The notes beneath the pieces are model-generated. The model worked only from the letters and a program-made list of their open reading frames with translations, ran no database searches and was not told where the DNA came from. Of a stretch of DNA of 43,746 nucleotides, positions 8,263-16,045 are shown one piece after another. Position 1 is the stretch's first letter; each line of letters starts with the position of its first letter. The stretch comes from FEN-1191 sp964528845 (lineage in GTDB: Bacteria > Pseudomonadota > Gammaproteobacteria > Steroidobacterales > Steroidobacteraceae). The stretch is from NCBI GenBank assembly GCA_964528845.1, contig CAZGVE010000026.1:1-43746 (forward strand), given 5' to 3'. The position numbers were made by a program, and so were the translations under genes.

Positions 8263-9578
8263 CAGACCGGCCTCCGTATCTCTATGCGTGAGAGAACGAG
8301 GAGGCCAGTGACATTCAGGGCCTCTCCGATGAGCAATCCCAGCACTCCCCCGGCCGCGCCCATCCGCCCGATCGCGAGATAACCTGAGGACAGCGAGACG
8401 ATCGCGCACCCGAGCGCAAGGTAGGTAAGGGTCCGATACCGCTCCCGTGCAAGCGGCAGAAACAGCAGCTGGTCACGGAAAGTCATGAGGAGGAAAACGC
8501 CCATCCAAAGCCGGAGAAGCAAGTCCCGTTCCGCGAAGCTCTTGTGAAAGACTCGATCGAAGATCGCATCGCGGAGCACCCAGACTGCGATGAAGTACAC
8601 GATTCCGGCCGCCGAGACGAGTGAGGCAGCGCCTACCAGGCGCTTGAAGACCGTTCCCGCCCTGTGGTGACGCAGCCAGTTGGCGACCACCGGAAACATG
8701 AGCTGACCGATGCCGGTGGAAAGCGTGTTGAGCGGCATCATGAGCAGACGCGTCGCGGCCGTGGCGGCGACGGCCGCGACATCGGTGGTTCCTGCAATGA
8801 GGTAGTTGTACCCCTGGCTGAAACTCCAGTGGATCGCACTTCCGAGCGACGTCCACGTGCCCTCGGGCGCGATGTCCAGGAGGATTCTCGATTTCGACGG
8901 CACGCTCCAGGGATGATGGCGTCGTAGTCCCGTGGTAAGCAGGCAGGCGCTGCCCGCGCCGGCCGCGATCAAGCCGCATACGGCGAGGACGGCCGGCCAG
9001 GGCGTCCGCGTGGCGAGCCAGGATCCGGTGACGAGCACCGTCACATAGATCATGTCCGCCTGAAGCACCACGCGCGGCAGGCGGAAGGCGAGCAACACCA
9101 TCCGGAAGAACTCCCTGAAGAGGGCCGACATGACCGCGACGGCACCGGCACACATAAGCAGCGTACGCTCATTGTCGATCCGACCCGCCCACCGCAGACC
9201 GAGCACGACGACGAAAACGGTCACGCCGATGCTGAGCAGCAGCCGCCGCTGCTCGCGGATAAGACCACCCACGAGAATCGCCCGGCCTTCGACATCGAAG
9301 CGTATCAATCGCGACACGATCGGTGCCCCGAGGTAGGCGTACTGGGCGCCAGTCGCGAGCATCAGCGCGTTCAGCACGAGCACGTAGGACCCGTATTGTG
9401 CGTTGCTTGCGCGCCGGACCAGTATGAGGCCCACGAGGAGATTTCCACCCGACAGCAGCGCCTGCACGACCACGCCGGTACCGAACCGGGGCACTAACCC
9501 GAGGAAGCTGCTGATCCGACCCTTGGGATCGGCAACGATCGGGGGAGCTGGCGACTCACCCGGCGGGGCTGGGCTCAT
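8262..9578 (-). CDS. Oligosaccharide flippase, Wzx/MOP type
   Basis: The product is a 438-residue integral membrane protein with about 12 hydrophobic segments. The start of the membrane domain (FGTGVVVQALLSGGNLLVGLILVRRAS, read in parts) has the amphipathic N-terminal helix and long first helices of polysaccharide flippases of the MOP superfamily. Its role is to move the undecaprenyl-linked repeat unit across the inner membrane. Support is from topology and its place between the EpsG-like kinase and an acyltransferase gene; the sequence diverges from well-known Wzx proteins, as is usual for this family. It follows the kinase gene by 22 bases and overlaps the next gene as ATGA. Confidence 0.75.
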   Translation of the reverse strand: MSPAPPGESPAPPIVADPKGRISSFLGLVPRFGTGVVVQALLSGGNLLVGLILVRRASNAQYGSYVLVLNALMLATGAQYAYLGAPIVSRLIRFDVEGRAILVGGLIREQRRLLLSIGVTVFVVVLGLRWAGRIDNERTLLMCAGAVAVMSALFREFFRMVLLAFRLPRVVLQADMIYVTVLVTGSWLATRTPWPAVLAVCGLIAAGAGSACLLTTGLRRHHPWSVPSKSRILLDIAPEGTWTSLGSAIHWSFSQGYNYLIAGTTDVAAVAATAATRLLMMPLNTLSTGIGQLMFPVVANWLRHHRAGTVFKRLVGAASLVSAAGIVYFIAVWVLRDAIFDRVFHKSFAERDLLLRLWMGVFLLMTFRDQLLFLPLARERYRTLTYLALGCAIVSLSSGYLAIGRMGAAGGVLGLLIGEALNVTGLLVLSRIEIRRPV

Positions 9579-9600
9579 ACGCGTCCGGACAGCGAGCCGG

Positions 9601-10509
9601 TCAGAAATCCTGCATTACGGCGCCGAGCACGTCTGCCCGGGTCGCTTCGAGCCGGCGCAATAGCTCACTGGCCGCCTTCATTGACGTATGCTGGGTGCGG
9701 GCGATGTAGAGAACCCGACGCACGATCGAGGCGACCGCCAGGCTATCCGCGTAGCGCAAGGCCGGCGGTGTGTCGATCACGATGAATTCGTAGGCGCGGC
9801 TCCACTCGGACAGGAGCCGCATGAAGTGTCCCTCGGACAGCAGATTGAGCGGGTTCTGCGTGGCCGTGCCGGCAGGGCAGAGGTACATCTGCGGTAATTG
9901 ACTGATCGAATGCAGCAGCGGCTTGCCGCGTTGCTCGATCGCTTCAGCCAGCCCGAACTGAGCAGGCACGTTGAACATCTTGTGTTGCATCGGCGAGCGC
10001 AAGTCAGCGTCCACGAGCAGCGTGCTGCGCCCGAGCTGCGCGAAACAGACCGCAAGCTCTGCCGCCAGCTGCGAGCGACCTTCGCCCGACTCCGCGCTCA
10101 GCACGGGTACGACGTTCGAATGTTTCCTGCCCTCGTGCAGCAACAGAAGTTCAGTACGCAGCGCACCGAGCGCGTCGTGCCGCGAGAGCGCGGGATCAAA
10201 GCACGCCCGGAGCCTCGGACCCGGCAGCCCCTCGGTTCCCTGACGCAGCACCAACGCGCGCGATGGCACGCGAGTCATCGCAACTTCAGTCGGCGTCCGT
10301 CGATCCTGCGTGGTGTGCCGCTCTCCGGTGTCCGCAGGATCCGCGGTTCCTTCGGAACTCGAGCGGTGCTCACGGCCGAGAAATTCTACCTCCTCGGTGT
10401 CGTCCGGCTGCCGCACTGAACTGACAGTGCCAAACCGGTCGCGCGATTCCCTGCGTGGATCTGACTGGCCAAAGGCGGCCTCAAGCAACTCGCGTTCAGA
10501 GGGATCCAT
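9601..10509 (-). CDS. EpsG-type chain-length tyrosine kinase/ATPase
   Basis: The product is a 302-residue soluble P-loop protein of the bacterial tyrosine kinase (BY-kinase) group. After a low-complexity, charged N-terminus (about 1-100), the Walker A region reads AESGEGRSQ (139-147), Walker A' LLVDADLR (164-171) and Walker B FIVIDTPP (242-249). Arg replaces the usual Walker A Lys; from memory GEGRS is normal in EpsG-type proteins of methanolan-like and exosortase-linked clusters, so this is not a sign of decay. The C-terminus ends in VMQDF and has no tyrosine cluster, so autophosphorylation there is unlikely. The partner is the Wzz-like protein encoded just upstream (6-base gap), and the pair should control polymer length and assembly. 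Confidence 0.8.
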   Translation of the reverse strand: MDPSERELLEAAFGQSDPRRESRDRFGTVSSVRQPDDTEEVEFLGREHRSSSEGTADPADTGERHTTQDRRTPTEVAMTRVPSRALVLRQGTEGLPGPRLRACFDPALSRHDALGALRTELLLLHEGRKHSNVVPVLSAESGEGRSQLAAELAVCFAQLGRSTLLVDADLRSPMQHKMFNVPAQFGLAEAIEQRGKPLLHSISQLPQMYLCPAGTATQNPLNLLSEGHFMRLLSEWSRAYEFIVIDTPPALRYADSLAVASIVRRVLYIARTQHTSMKAASELLRRLEATRADVLGAVMQDF

Positions 10510-10515
10510 CGGTCG

Positions 10516-11976
10516 TTACGCCTCAACCGCTTCAGCGCGGCGGAAGCTGGCTATGACGCGGATGCCGAGCGCGCGCTCCAGATCGTCGGCGCAGCGAACG
10601 CGCCGGTTGAGCAGCAATTCGTAACCAAACGGAATCACGAGGGCGAGCACCAGGGCCGCCGCGACCGACAGCGCGGCGAGCTTCGGCTTGTTGGGACGCG
10701 TCGACTTCTGAGGCGGAACTGCTCGGCTCACGATCGTCATGTAACTATATTTTCCGGCAGAGGCAAACATGATCTGGTCGTAGCCGTCGAGTGCCCGCTT
10801 GTACACCGACTGTGCCGACTCGAGCGCGAGTACGTACTTATCGCCTTCGTCGCGGAACTTGCGCAGCTTCAGCACCTTATCGGTCTGCTCGGCGATCGCT
10901 GCACGCAGCTTTGTCTCGAGCGCCTGCTGTCGCTCGATCTCGGCGGAAGTGTTCTGCGAGAGCGTTCTGACTTCGGCCTCGACCGCCGAGCGAGTGGTGT
11001 CAATCTGGGCCTTCAGCGCGAGCACCGTCGGGTGATTGGCGCCGAGCGTCGAGGAGAGCTGCGCGAGCTGTGCCTGCTGGGTCGCGAGCTGTCCCTTCAG
11101 ATTTTGTATGGACATGGAGGTGATGGCGGCGGTGCTGGCCCCGGGATCGCCTATTTTCTGCACTTCGGCGCTCCGCCGGGCGTTATTCACCTCTTCGAGC
11201 CGGCGCTCGAGCGTGGTCAGGGTCTCCTCCTCCTCGGCGGTCGTCTTGGAGGTGAGATCCGCGAGTCCCGTCTTCTGCCGATACTCCGTCAGCTGTTGTT
11301 GCGCGACACGAACCTTATCCTCGAGTTCGGCGAGCTGCTGGGAATAGCGCAGCGCCCGTTCCTTGTCAGGCTCCTCGAGTCGGTGCTCCTGGCTGTCGAC
11401 GTACACGTCCGCTACGGCGTTGGCCAGGGCGGAGGCGCGCTGCGGGTCTTTGGCCGCCGCGACGATATTGATGAGAAAACTCCCCTGCGCTCCCTGCTCG
11501 ATCAACAGTTCTCTGCGCAGCCGATTCCCCACGCAGTCCTCTATCGCCTGGATAGTGCCGAAGCATCCGGCGCTGTATTCCTTGTCCTGGGTAAGCGACA
11601 AACGGTGGATAACGCCAAGCATCACTTCCGGGCTCGATATCAGCTCGATCTCGGTTGGGATGAATCCCAGGGTCAGTGCCAGATCCGTGTCCTTTCCGGC
11701 CAGCGGATCCTTGACGGCGTTGTTGGGCATCAACGTGACCATCGCCTCATAGGTCTTCGGCAGCATCTTCGTGATGCCGAGTCCGGCGATCAGAATGACC
11801 GCGGCGATGGCAAGGGAGAGCCTTCGATACGCCAACGCGATCGCCGCCAACTGTCGCAGCGAGAACCCAGAGGGGGCCTCTTCGCCAGGAGGGGCGCCTT
11901 CCGGCATATAGTCCAGCGTGACGCCACCGGATCTGGACGAGGTAATGAGCGGCGGCGGGGGAAAGCGGCGGATCAA
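10516..11976 (-). CDS. Polysaccharide chain-length determinant, EpsF/Wzz type
   Basis: The product is a 486-residue polysaccharide co-polymerase of the inner membrane. A first membrane helix lies at about 46-66 (AAIALAYRRLSLAIAAVILIAG and on), followed by the Wzz-type domain (KTYEAMVTLM). A long coiled coil covers about 190-370 (many Leu-Glu-Gln heptads), and a Pro-rich PPQKSTRPNKPKL segment precedes the second helix near 440-460, as in the GNVR end of the family. The TTG start at 11976 overlaps the upstream TGA (TTGA) and has AAGGAG eight bases before it, so I prefer it over ATG 11907. It works with the EpsG-like ATPase and the export protein to set chain length and link synthesis to export. 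Confidence 0.85.
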   Translation of the reverse strand: MIRRFPPPPLITSSRSGGVTLDYMPEGAPPGEEAPSGFSLRQLAAIALAYRRLSLAIAAVILIAGLGITKMLPKTYEAMVTLMPNNAVKDPLAGKDTDLALTLGFIPTEIELISSPEVMLGVIHRLSLTQDKEYSAGCFGTIQAIEDCVGNRLRRELLIEQGAQGSFLINIVAAAKDPQRASALANAVADVYVDSQEHRLEEPDKERALRYSQQLAELEDKVRVAQQQLTEYRQKTGLADLTSKTTAEEEETLTTLERRLEEVNNARRSAEVQKIGDPGASTAAITSMSIQNLKGQLATQQAQLAQLSSTLGANHPTVLALKAQIDTTRSAVEAEVRTLSQNTSAEIERQQALETKLRAAIAEQTDKVLKLRKFRDEGDKYVLALESAQSVYKRALDGYDQIMFASAGKYSYMTIVSRAVPPQKSTRPNKPKLAALSVAAALVLALVIPFGYELLLNRRVRCADDLERALGIRVIASFRRAEAVEA

Positions 11977-12839
11977 AAGATCCGCTCCTTGACGCGTATC
12001 TCGTCTCCGGGCTGAACCCGATCGTCCAGGCGGGACCGGACGACCAATTGCTTGCCGTCGGCAGCCTTGCGCCGGACTTCCACGCGACCGATCGAGCCGC
12101 GCGGCGTCACGCCGCCCGCTTCCACGATTGCCTGCAGCACCGTCATCTCGTGATCGAGGCTGTACTCGCCCGCCTTCGCCACTTCGCCATAGACGAAGAA
12201 TCGATCGGCTTTCGGGACGAGTAACGTGTCGCCGCCGCGCAAACGGGTCCCGGCCATCGCATCACTTCCGGCCTTGCCCGAGATGTCGACGGGAATCCGG
12301 ACCGTGTTGCCGTCCGCATCGGAGCGGACGATGTACACGACGTTTGCGGCCGATTCCTTCGCCCCGCCGGCCTGGGCGAGTACGTCCAGGATGCTCGTGT
12401 GCGAATCGATCACGTAACGACCAGCCTGCCCGACTTCTCCGAGCACGGAAATCTTCTGGCTGTGGGACTGCGTCACGCCAATGGTGACGTGCGGGTTGAC
12501 CAGAAAATTCCCGTCCCGAAGGCGCTTCTCGATCGCCCTCGCCGCCGCCTCGGGAGACAGGCCGACCACGGGCACCGAACCTACCAGAGCTACGGATACC
12601 GTTCCGTCATCCGCGACCCCGACGGTCGCGTTCATATCCGGTTGCTCAAACACAGAGATCGACAGCGTGTCACCGGGACCGAGCGCCGTGAGCGGCACAC
12701 CCTCGGTGGTGCTGGTGCCCGGGACGCTGTTAGGTTTGTTGTCAGCCGCGCGCAGCGGAGGCTCTGCGCACGCCAAGGCGAGCAGCAGTACGCCAGCCCA
12801 GATGGAAAAGCGCCGTCTCGTCTCCATGGAAATTCGCAT
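11973..12839 (-). CDS. Polysaccharide export protein, EpsE/Wza type
   Basis: The product is a 288-residue secreted periplasmic/outer membrane export protein. A signal peptide (RRFSIWAGVLLLALACAEPPLRA) precedes the Poly_export domain (ALGPGDTLSISVFEQPDMN and on). Two SLBB-type ligand-binding domains follow (SVLGEVGQAGRYVID and FVYGEVAKAGEYSLD). The signal contains a Cys, but the residues before it (A-L-A-C) are not a good lipobox, so either signal peptidase I or lipoprotein processing is possible. The frame runs open to 13103; I chose ATG 12839, just before the signal peptide. The protein should form the export channel for the polymer. It is shorter than Wza of Escherichia coli (about 380 residues) and lacks the long C-terminal outer membrane helix region. 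Confidence 0.85.
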   Translation of the reverse strand: MRISMETRRRFSIWAGVLLLALACAEPPLRAADNKPNSVPGTSTTEGVPLTALGPGDTLSISVFEQPDMNATVGVADDGTVSVALVGSVPVVGLSPEAAARAIEKRLRDGNFLVNPHVTIGVTQSHSQKISVLGEVGQAGRYVIDSHTSILDVLAQAGGAKESAANVVYIVRSDADGNTVRIPVDISGKAGSDAMAGTRLRGGDTLLVPKADRFFVYGEVAKAGEYSLDHEMTVLQAIVEAGGVTPRGSIGRVEVRRKAADGKQLVVRSRLDDRVQPGDEIRVKERIF

Positions 12840-13149
12840 CTGCCCTGATCCCCGCAACTGGCCGGCACACTCGTCGCACGTTCCACCTTGCGTGCCCACA
12901 GATCGCTCCACTGCTCGCAGGCCGCCGCTTCTACCGACGCCCTGCCCGCACGACCGCGGGCGCGCGGGGCTGACCCGGTCAGGGAAACGACATAAGCACG
13001 ACGCGATGCCGGTCACGTCGCATCGAATGCCAATGCCGCGGCTCGGAGGATCCGAGTTTTCGAGCATATCAGGTGCATCATAGCCGTGCGAACACGAATT
13101 CAACTTTCGGAACCGCCGTCACGGTCCCGCCGGGTCATTCCCGGGGACC
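12840..13149. other. Intergenic leader region of the export/chain-length genes
   Basis: These 310 bases separate the Wzy-like stop codon from the export protein start, both on the - strand. The reading frame of the export protein stays open to 13103, but its upstream part has no protein-like features. A perfect 6-bp inverted repeat with a one-base centre (CTGACC-C-GGTCAG) lies at 12970-12982 and could be an operator. No rho-independent terminator with a T-run and no clear JUMPstart/ops element was found. Confidence 0.5.
13077..13103 (-). promoter_or_regulatory. Candidate promoter for the export/chain-length operon
   Basis: Read on the - strand, TTGAAT (13103-13098) and TATGAT (13082-13077) are separated by 15 bases. 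The -10 matches the consensus in five of six positions. The spacer is short, which lowers confidence. It would give a leader of roughly 230 bases before the export gene, with the inverted repeat at 12970-12982 inside it. Confidence 0.3.
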
Positions 13150-14613
13150 TCATCGGCGCATGCGCGGCACTCGACGCTCCCCGGACATGGCCATCTGCCG
13201 CGGCGACGCTACGACGGACGGCGCCCTGGCTTCACCAACCCGCGGCGCAGCCACCCGCTCGAGCCGCATCTGCAACAGGCTGCGCGCGAGTGCGCAGGTC
13301 GCGAGGGTGATGATCACGAAATCCGGGGTCAATGCGCTGAACCAGTGCGACTCCGACATGTCGGCGATGAAGCCGCGAAATATGAATGTCAGATAGAGCG
13401 CCGCCAACTGGCGCTGGCTGCGCATGAGCGTCAACGCATCGCGAATGTAGCGGATGAAGTAGCCGAACATGACCACTCCGCCCACCGCGCCGAGCTCGTT
13501 GATGACGTCCAGATAGCCGTTGTGACCCTCATTCGGATAGAACCAGAGGCGCTGCAGCATCGCGTAGGACGGGGAGCCAGGCATGGCGCCCGTCCAATAG
13601 GCTCCGTACCCCAATCCGAACAGGGGATTCTGGCGGATCTGGTCGGTGAGGATCATCCAGATGTTGATGCGGCCGCTGAACGTCAGATCCTTGCCGGTCA
13701 GCGCCTCGATCGGCACGAGCAGGGTACCGAGATACGGCACCAGGTGCAGTACGGCGAGCGCATACACGAGGATGATTGCCGCAAACGTTCCGACGAGATA
13801 AGGCATGCTCCGCTTGAGCGTGCCGGGTGGCTTCACCAGCAGCAGCAAGAACAGCGAGGCGAATACCGCCGCCATGATCGAGGTCGAGCTGCGCGACCCG
13901 ATGAGGCACACGATCCCCGCGCAAAGTCCGCCGAGTCCAACGATGAGGCGTGACTCCTTCGTGAGGATCCCATGCAGCCACACCACAATGGTGCTGACCG
14001 CCAGCGATCCGAGCACGTTCTTCCCGAACGTAATGCCGTTCCAGCTGTCCTTCAGCGCCGGATTGGCCGCATGGTTGATCCCATCGACGGGATCGAGCCA
14101 AACCATGAGGATCGAGGCGACGCAGACGAACGTCAGCGTCGATCGCATGAGTTGCGCAAACCGGCCGGGCGTCCAGCCGAACAGGGCAAGGCACATCCCC
14201 GTCATCACGATGGTCATGAAACGTATGACGCGCACGATGGTGAAATCCGGTGCAATCGACCAGAAGTAGCTCGCGGCCGCGAGCCCGAGCATCGCGATCA
14301 GATACGGATTGAGCGCGGCAATCAGCTTGATCGTGCGGGAAGATCGCCAGATGAGCAGTGCCGCCGCAACGCCAAGGATCGCCAGCCAGACCGTACGCGA
14401 GACCGGGTTGGCCGCCGTCACCATTGCTTTGCCGACACCATGGTCGAGGCCGTTGGGGGCGACCATCACGAGTACGAGTGCCCAGATCATCGCGGTGACG
14501 ACGAACTTCCCAGAACGCTCGGCCCAGACGCGCGGGGTGCCCCCGACGACGGTCGGCGCCATGCGATCGCGATTCGCGGCGACTGGCGCGCGTGTGGAGC
14601 GCAAGGATCTCAT
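13150..14613 (-). CDS. O-antigen polymerase/ligase-type membrane protein (Wzy-like)
   Basis: The product is a 487-residue inner membrane protein with about 11 hydrophobic segments. The Wzy_C region is seen around residues 260-400. It contains the long periplasmic loop with NPLFGLGYGAYW and then NEGHNGYLDVINELGAVGG, where the His-Asn and Gly pattern is typical of O-antigen ligase and polymerase proteins. With a Wzx-like flippase, a Wzz-like protein and an export channel in the same locus, it most likely polymerises the repeat unit; ligase activity cannot be excluded from sequence. The ATG at 14613 forms ATGA with the stop of the upstream acyltransferase, which decides the start. The C-terminal 45 residues are a positively charged tail. 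Confidence 0.8.
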   Translation of the reverse strand: MRSLRSTRAPVAANRDRMAPTVVGGTPRVWAERSGKFVVTAMIWALVLVMVAPNGLDHGVGKAMVTAANPVSRTVWLAILGVAAALLIWRSSRTIKLIAALNPYLIAMLGLAAASYFWSIAPDFTIVRVIRFMTIVMTGMCLALFGWTPGRFAQLMRSTLTFVCVASILMVWLDPVDGINHAANPALKDSWNGITFGKNVLGSLAVSTIVVWLHGILTKESRLIVGLGGLCAGIVCLIGSRSSTSIMAAVFASLFLLLLVKPPGTLKRSMPYLVGTFAAIILVYALAVLHLVPYLGTLLVPIEALTGKDLTFSGRINIWMILTDQIRQNPLFGLGYGAYWTGAMPGSPSYAMLQRLWFYPNEGHNGYLDVINELGAVGGVVMFGYFIRYIRDALTLMRSQRQLAALYLTFIFRGFIADMSESHWFSALTPDFVIITLATCALARSLLQMRLERVAAPRVGEARAPSVVASPRQMAMSGERRVPRMRR

Positions 14614-15797
14614 GTGGACAGGCGCCGACGAAGGCGTGCGCACGGCTCTTCGACGACGACGCGGATGATCGAGGCCAGCAGGATCGACACGCCGAGCGCG
14701 AGGAAAGCGGTGATCCAGGGCGACAGCTGCGGCAGCAGCCGTGCCGTCGCGAAGAGTACCGCGTAGTGCAGCAGATACAGAGAATAGGAGAGCAACCCCA
14801 GAAGTTCCGCGACGCGGTTATTGAGCAGCCGGAAGGGAACCCAGTGCGGGAAACGGATCGCTGCGGTGAAGAGGGCCGTCAGGGCAATGCCCTGGAGGGT
14901 GTAGCGGGCGGTTTCTCGAAAGGCCGGAGCCCGGTAGAGCAAACAGCCCAGGAACAGCGCGAGCGCGACCGGCCCCCACACCATGCGCCATCGGCGCTCG
15001 TTCAGCGCCGGCGCGTCGAGAACGGGATTGCGCCAGACGGCGAGCGCGCACCCGAATAGAATGGAATCGATGCGCGTATCGCTCGCGAGATACGTACGGT
15101 CGGCAGGCGCGGACGCGTGGAAAACGAGCATGCACCGCCAGAGCAGTACCGCTGCGCACAGCCCCCACAGGAGAAACGCCTGACTGCGCTGCGACAGGCT
15201 GAGCTTCTGCAGCAGAATGAACAACCACGGGAACAGCAGGTAAAAGTGCTCTTCCACTGCCAGCGACCAATACACGCCCGTGCCCGCGGGTAGGCCGGCT
15301 GCGGTGTGCGCGATGATCCAGTAGTTCGATACGTGCAACAGCTGCGCCGCGACCGCAGGGCCCTTGAGGGTGCCCGGAGGGTCGAAGAGGAGCGTTCCTG
15401 CGATGGCTGCGAGGAGCACGAGGTAGAACGGCGGCAGGATCCGCAGCGCCCGCCGCAGCCAGAAGTGACGCAGATTGATGGCGCCCGTGCGGGCATACTC
15501 CGACCGCAGGAGGCTCGTTATCAGGTAACCGCTCAGGAAGAAGAAAATCGTGACGCCGAAGCCTCCCGGAACGAGATTCTCGAGGCCAGCGTGCGCCGTG
15601 AAAACGAACAGGAAACTCACCGCCCGAAGTCCGTCGAGCGACGGCACGTGCCCGAGACTTGCCGGAGGGCGCGGCGCCACCTCCCCGGAACTCACGTCGA
15701 CGGTCTGGACCGGCGCGTCGATCGGCGCCGCAGGCACCGACCTGAAGCTTCCCTCTGGGGATATGACGATTGTGGTCACGGGACTGCGGCCTTGCAT
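14610..15797 (-). CDS. Membrane acyltransferase, OafA-like
   Basis: The product is a 395-residue acyltransferase 3 family membrane protein. After a cytoplasmic N-terminus of about 50 residues, the signature VPSLDGLRAVSFLFVFTAHAG appears (DGLRA...H), then FFFLSGYLITSLLRSEY and HFWLRRALRILPPFY, all hallmarks of OafA/YrhL proteins. YWSLAVEEHFYLLFPWLF is also a family motif. It has about ten membrane segments and no SGNH domain. It probably O-acetylates or otherwise acylates the polymer or its lipid-linked unit. It is the first gene of the - strand set in this locus and stands back-to-back with the EpsL-like gene; its stop overlaps the next start as ATGA. Confidence 0.85.
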   Translation of the reverse strand: MQGRSPVTTIVISPEGSFRSVPAAPIDAPVQTVDVSSGEVAPRPPASLGHVPSLDGLRAVSFLFVFTAHAGLENLVPGGFGVTIFFFLSGYLITSLLRSEYARTGAINLRHFWLRRALRILPPFYLVLLAAIAGTLLFDPPGTLKGPAVAAQLLHVSNYWIIAHTAAGLPAGTGVYWSLAVEEHFYLLFPWLFILLQKLSLSQRSQAFLLWGLCAAVLLWRCMLVFHASAPADRTYLASDTRIDSILFGCALAVWRNPVLDAPALNERRWRMVWGPVALALFLGCLLYRAPAFRETARYTLQGIALTALFTAAIRFPHWVPFRLLNNRVAELLGLLSYSLYLLHYAVLFATARLLPQLSPWITAFLALGVSILLASIIRVVVEEPCARLRRRLST

Positions 15798-15932
15798 TGC
15801 GCCGCCCGGGCAGCCTCAGCGTGGGCCCCGACGACTCGATGCGGCATTATCCATGGTTTGAGCCTTAGCGCGCCCGGACGCACTCGACGCTCCGCGTTTG
15901 ACATAAACTAACCACCTTTTGCCCCTCGATTC

Positions 15933-15982
15933 CACAGCCGACGTCACAGCCGACGGCGACTGCGGCGTCGGGGTGGTATAAC
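15933..15982 (+). promoter_or_regulatory. Direct repeats and extended -10 promoter upstream of the EpsL-like gene
   Basis: CACAGCCGACG occurs twice with a 12-base period (15933-15943 and 15945-15955). Downstream lies TGGTATAAC, an extended -10 element with the hexamer at 15977-15982, and no good -35. The start of transcription would be near 15989, with a leader of about 57 bases before the ATG at 16046. The repeats would then sit at about -56 to -34, a usual place for an activator. The function is inferred from spacing only. Confidence 0.4.
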
Positions 15983-16045
15983 GTCTACAGATAGTGCTTG
16001 GGGGCGGCGTTGGCCTGCGTGGCTGTAACGCCCGAGTGGAGAGAA

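Noticed and set aside
9601..10509. Loss of the Walker A lysine as a sign of an inactive protein
   Set aside because: GEGRS is the normal form in EpsG-type proteins as far as I know, and all other nucleotide motifs are intact.
12900..12960. JUMPstart/ops-like signal (GGCGGTAG) in the leader of the export gene
   Set aside because: Only a partial CGGTAG match is present on the - strand. It lacks the rest of the element, so RfaH-type control is not supported.
15898..15903. Perfect TTGACA -35 hexamer before the EpsL-like gene
   Set aside because: No acceptable -10 lies 16-18 bases downstream (the site reads GCCCCT). The extended -10 at 15977-15982 is a better candidate.
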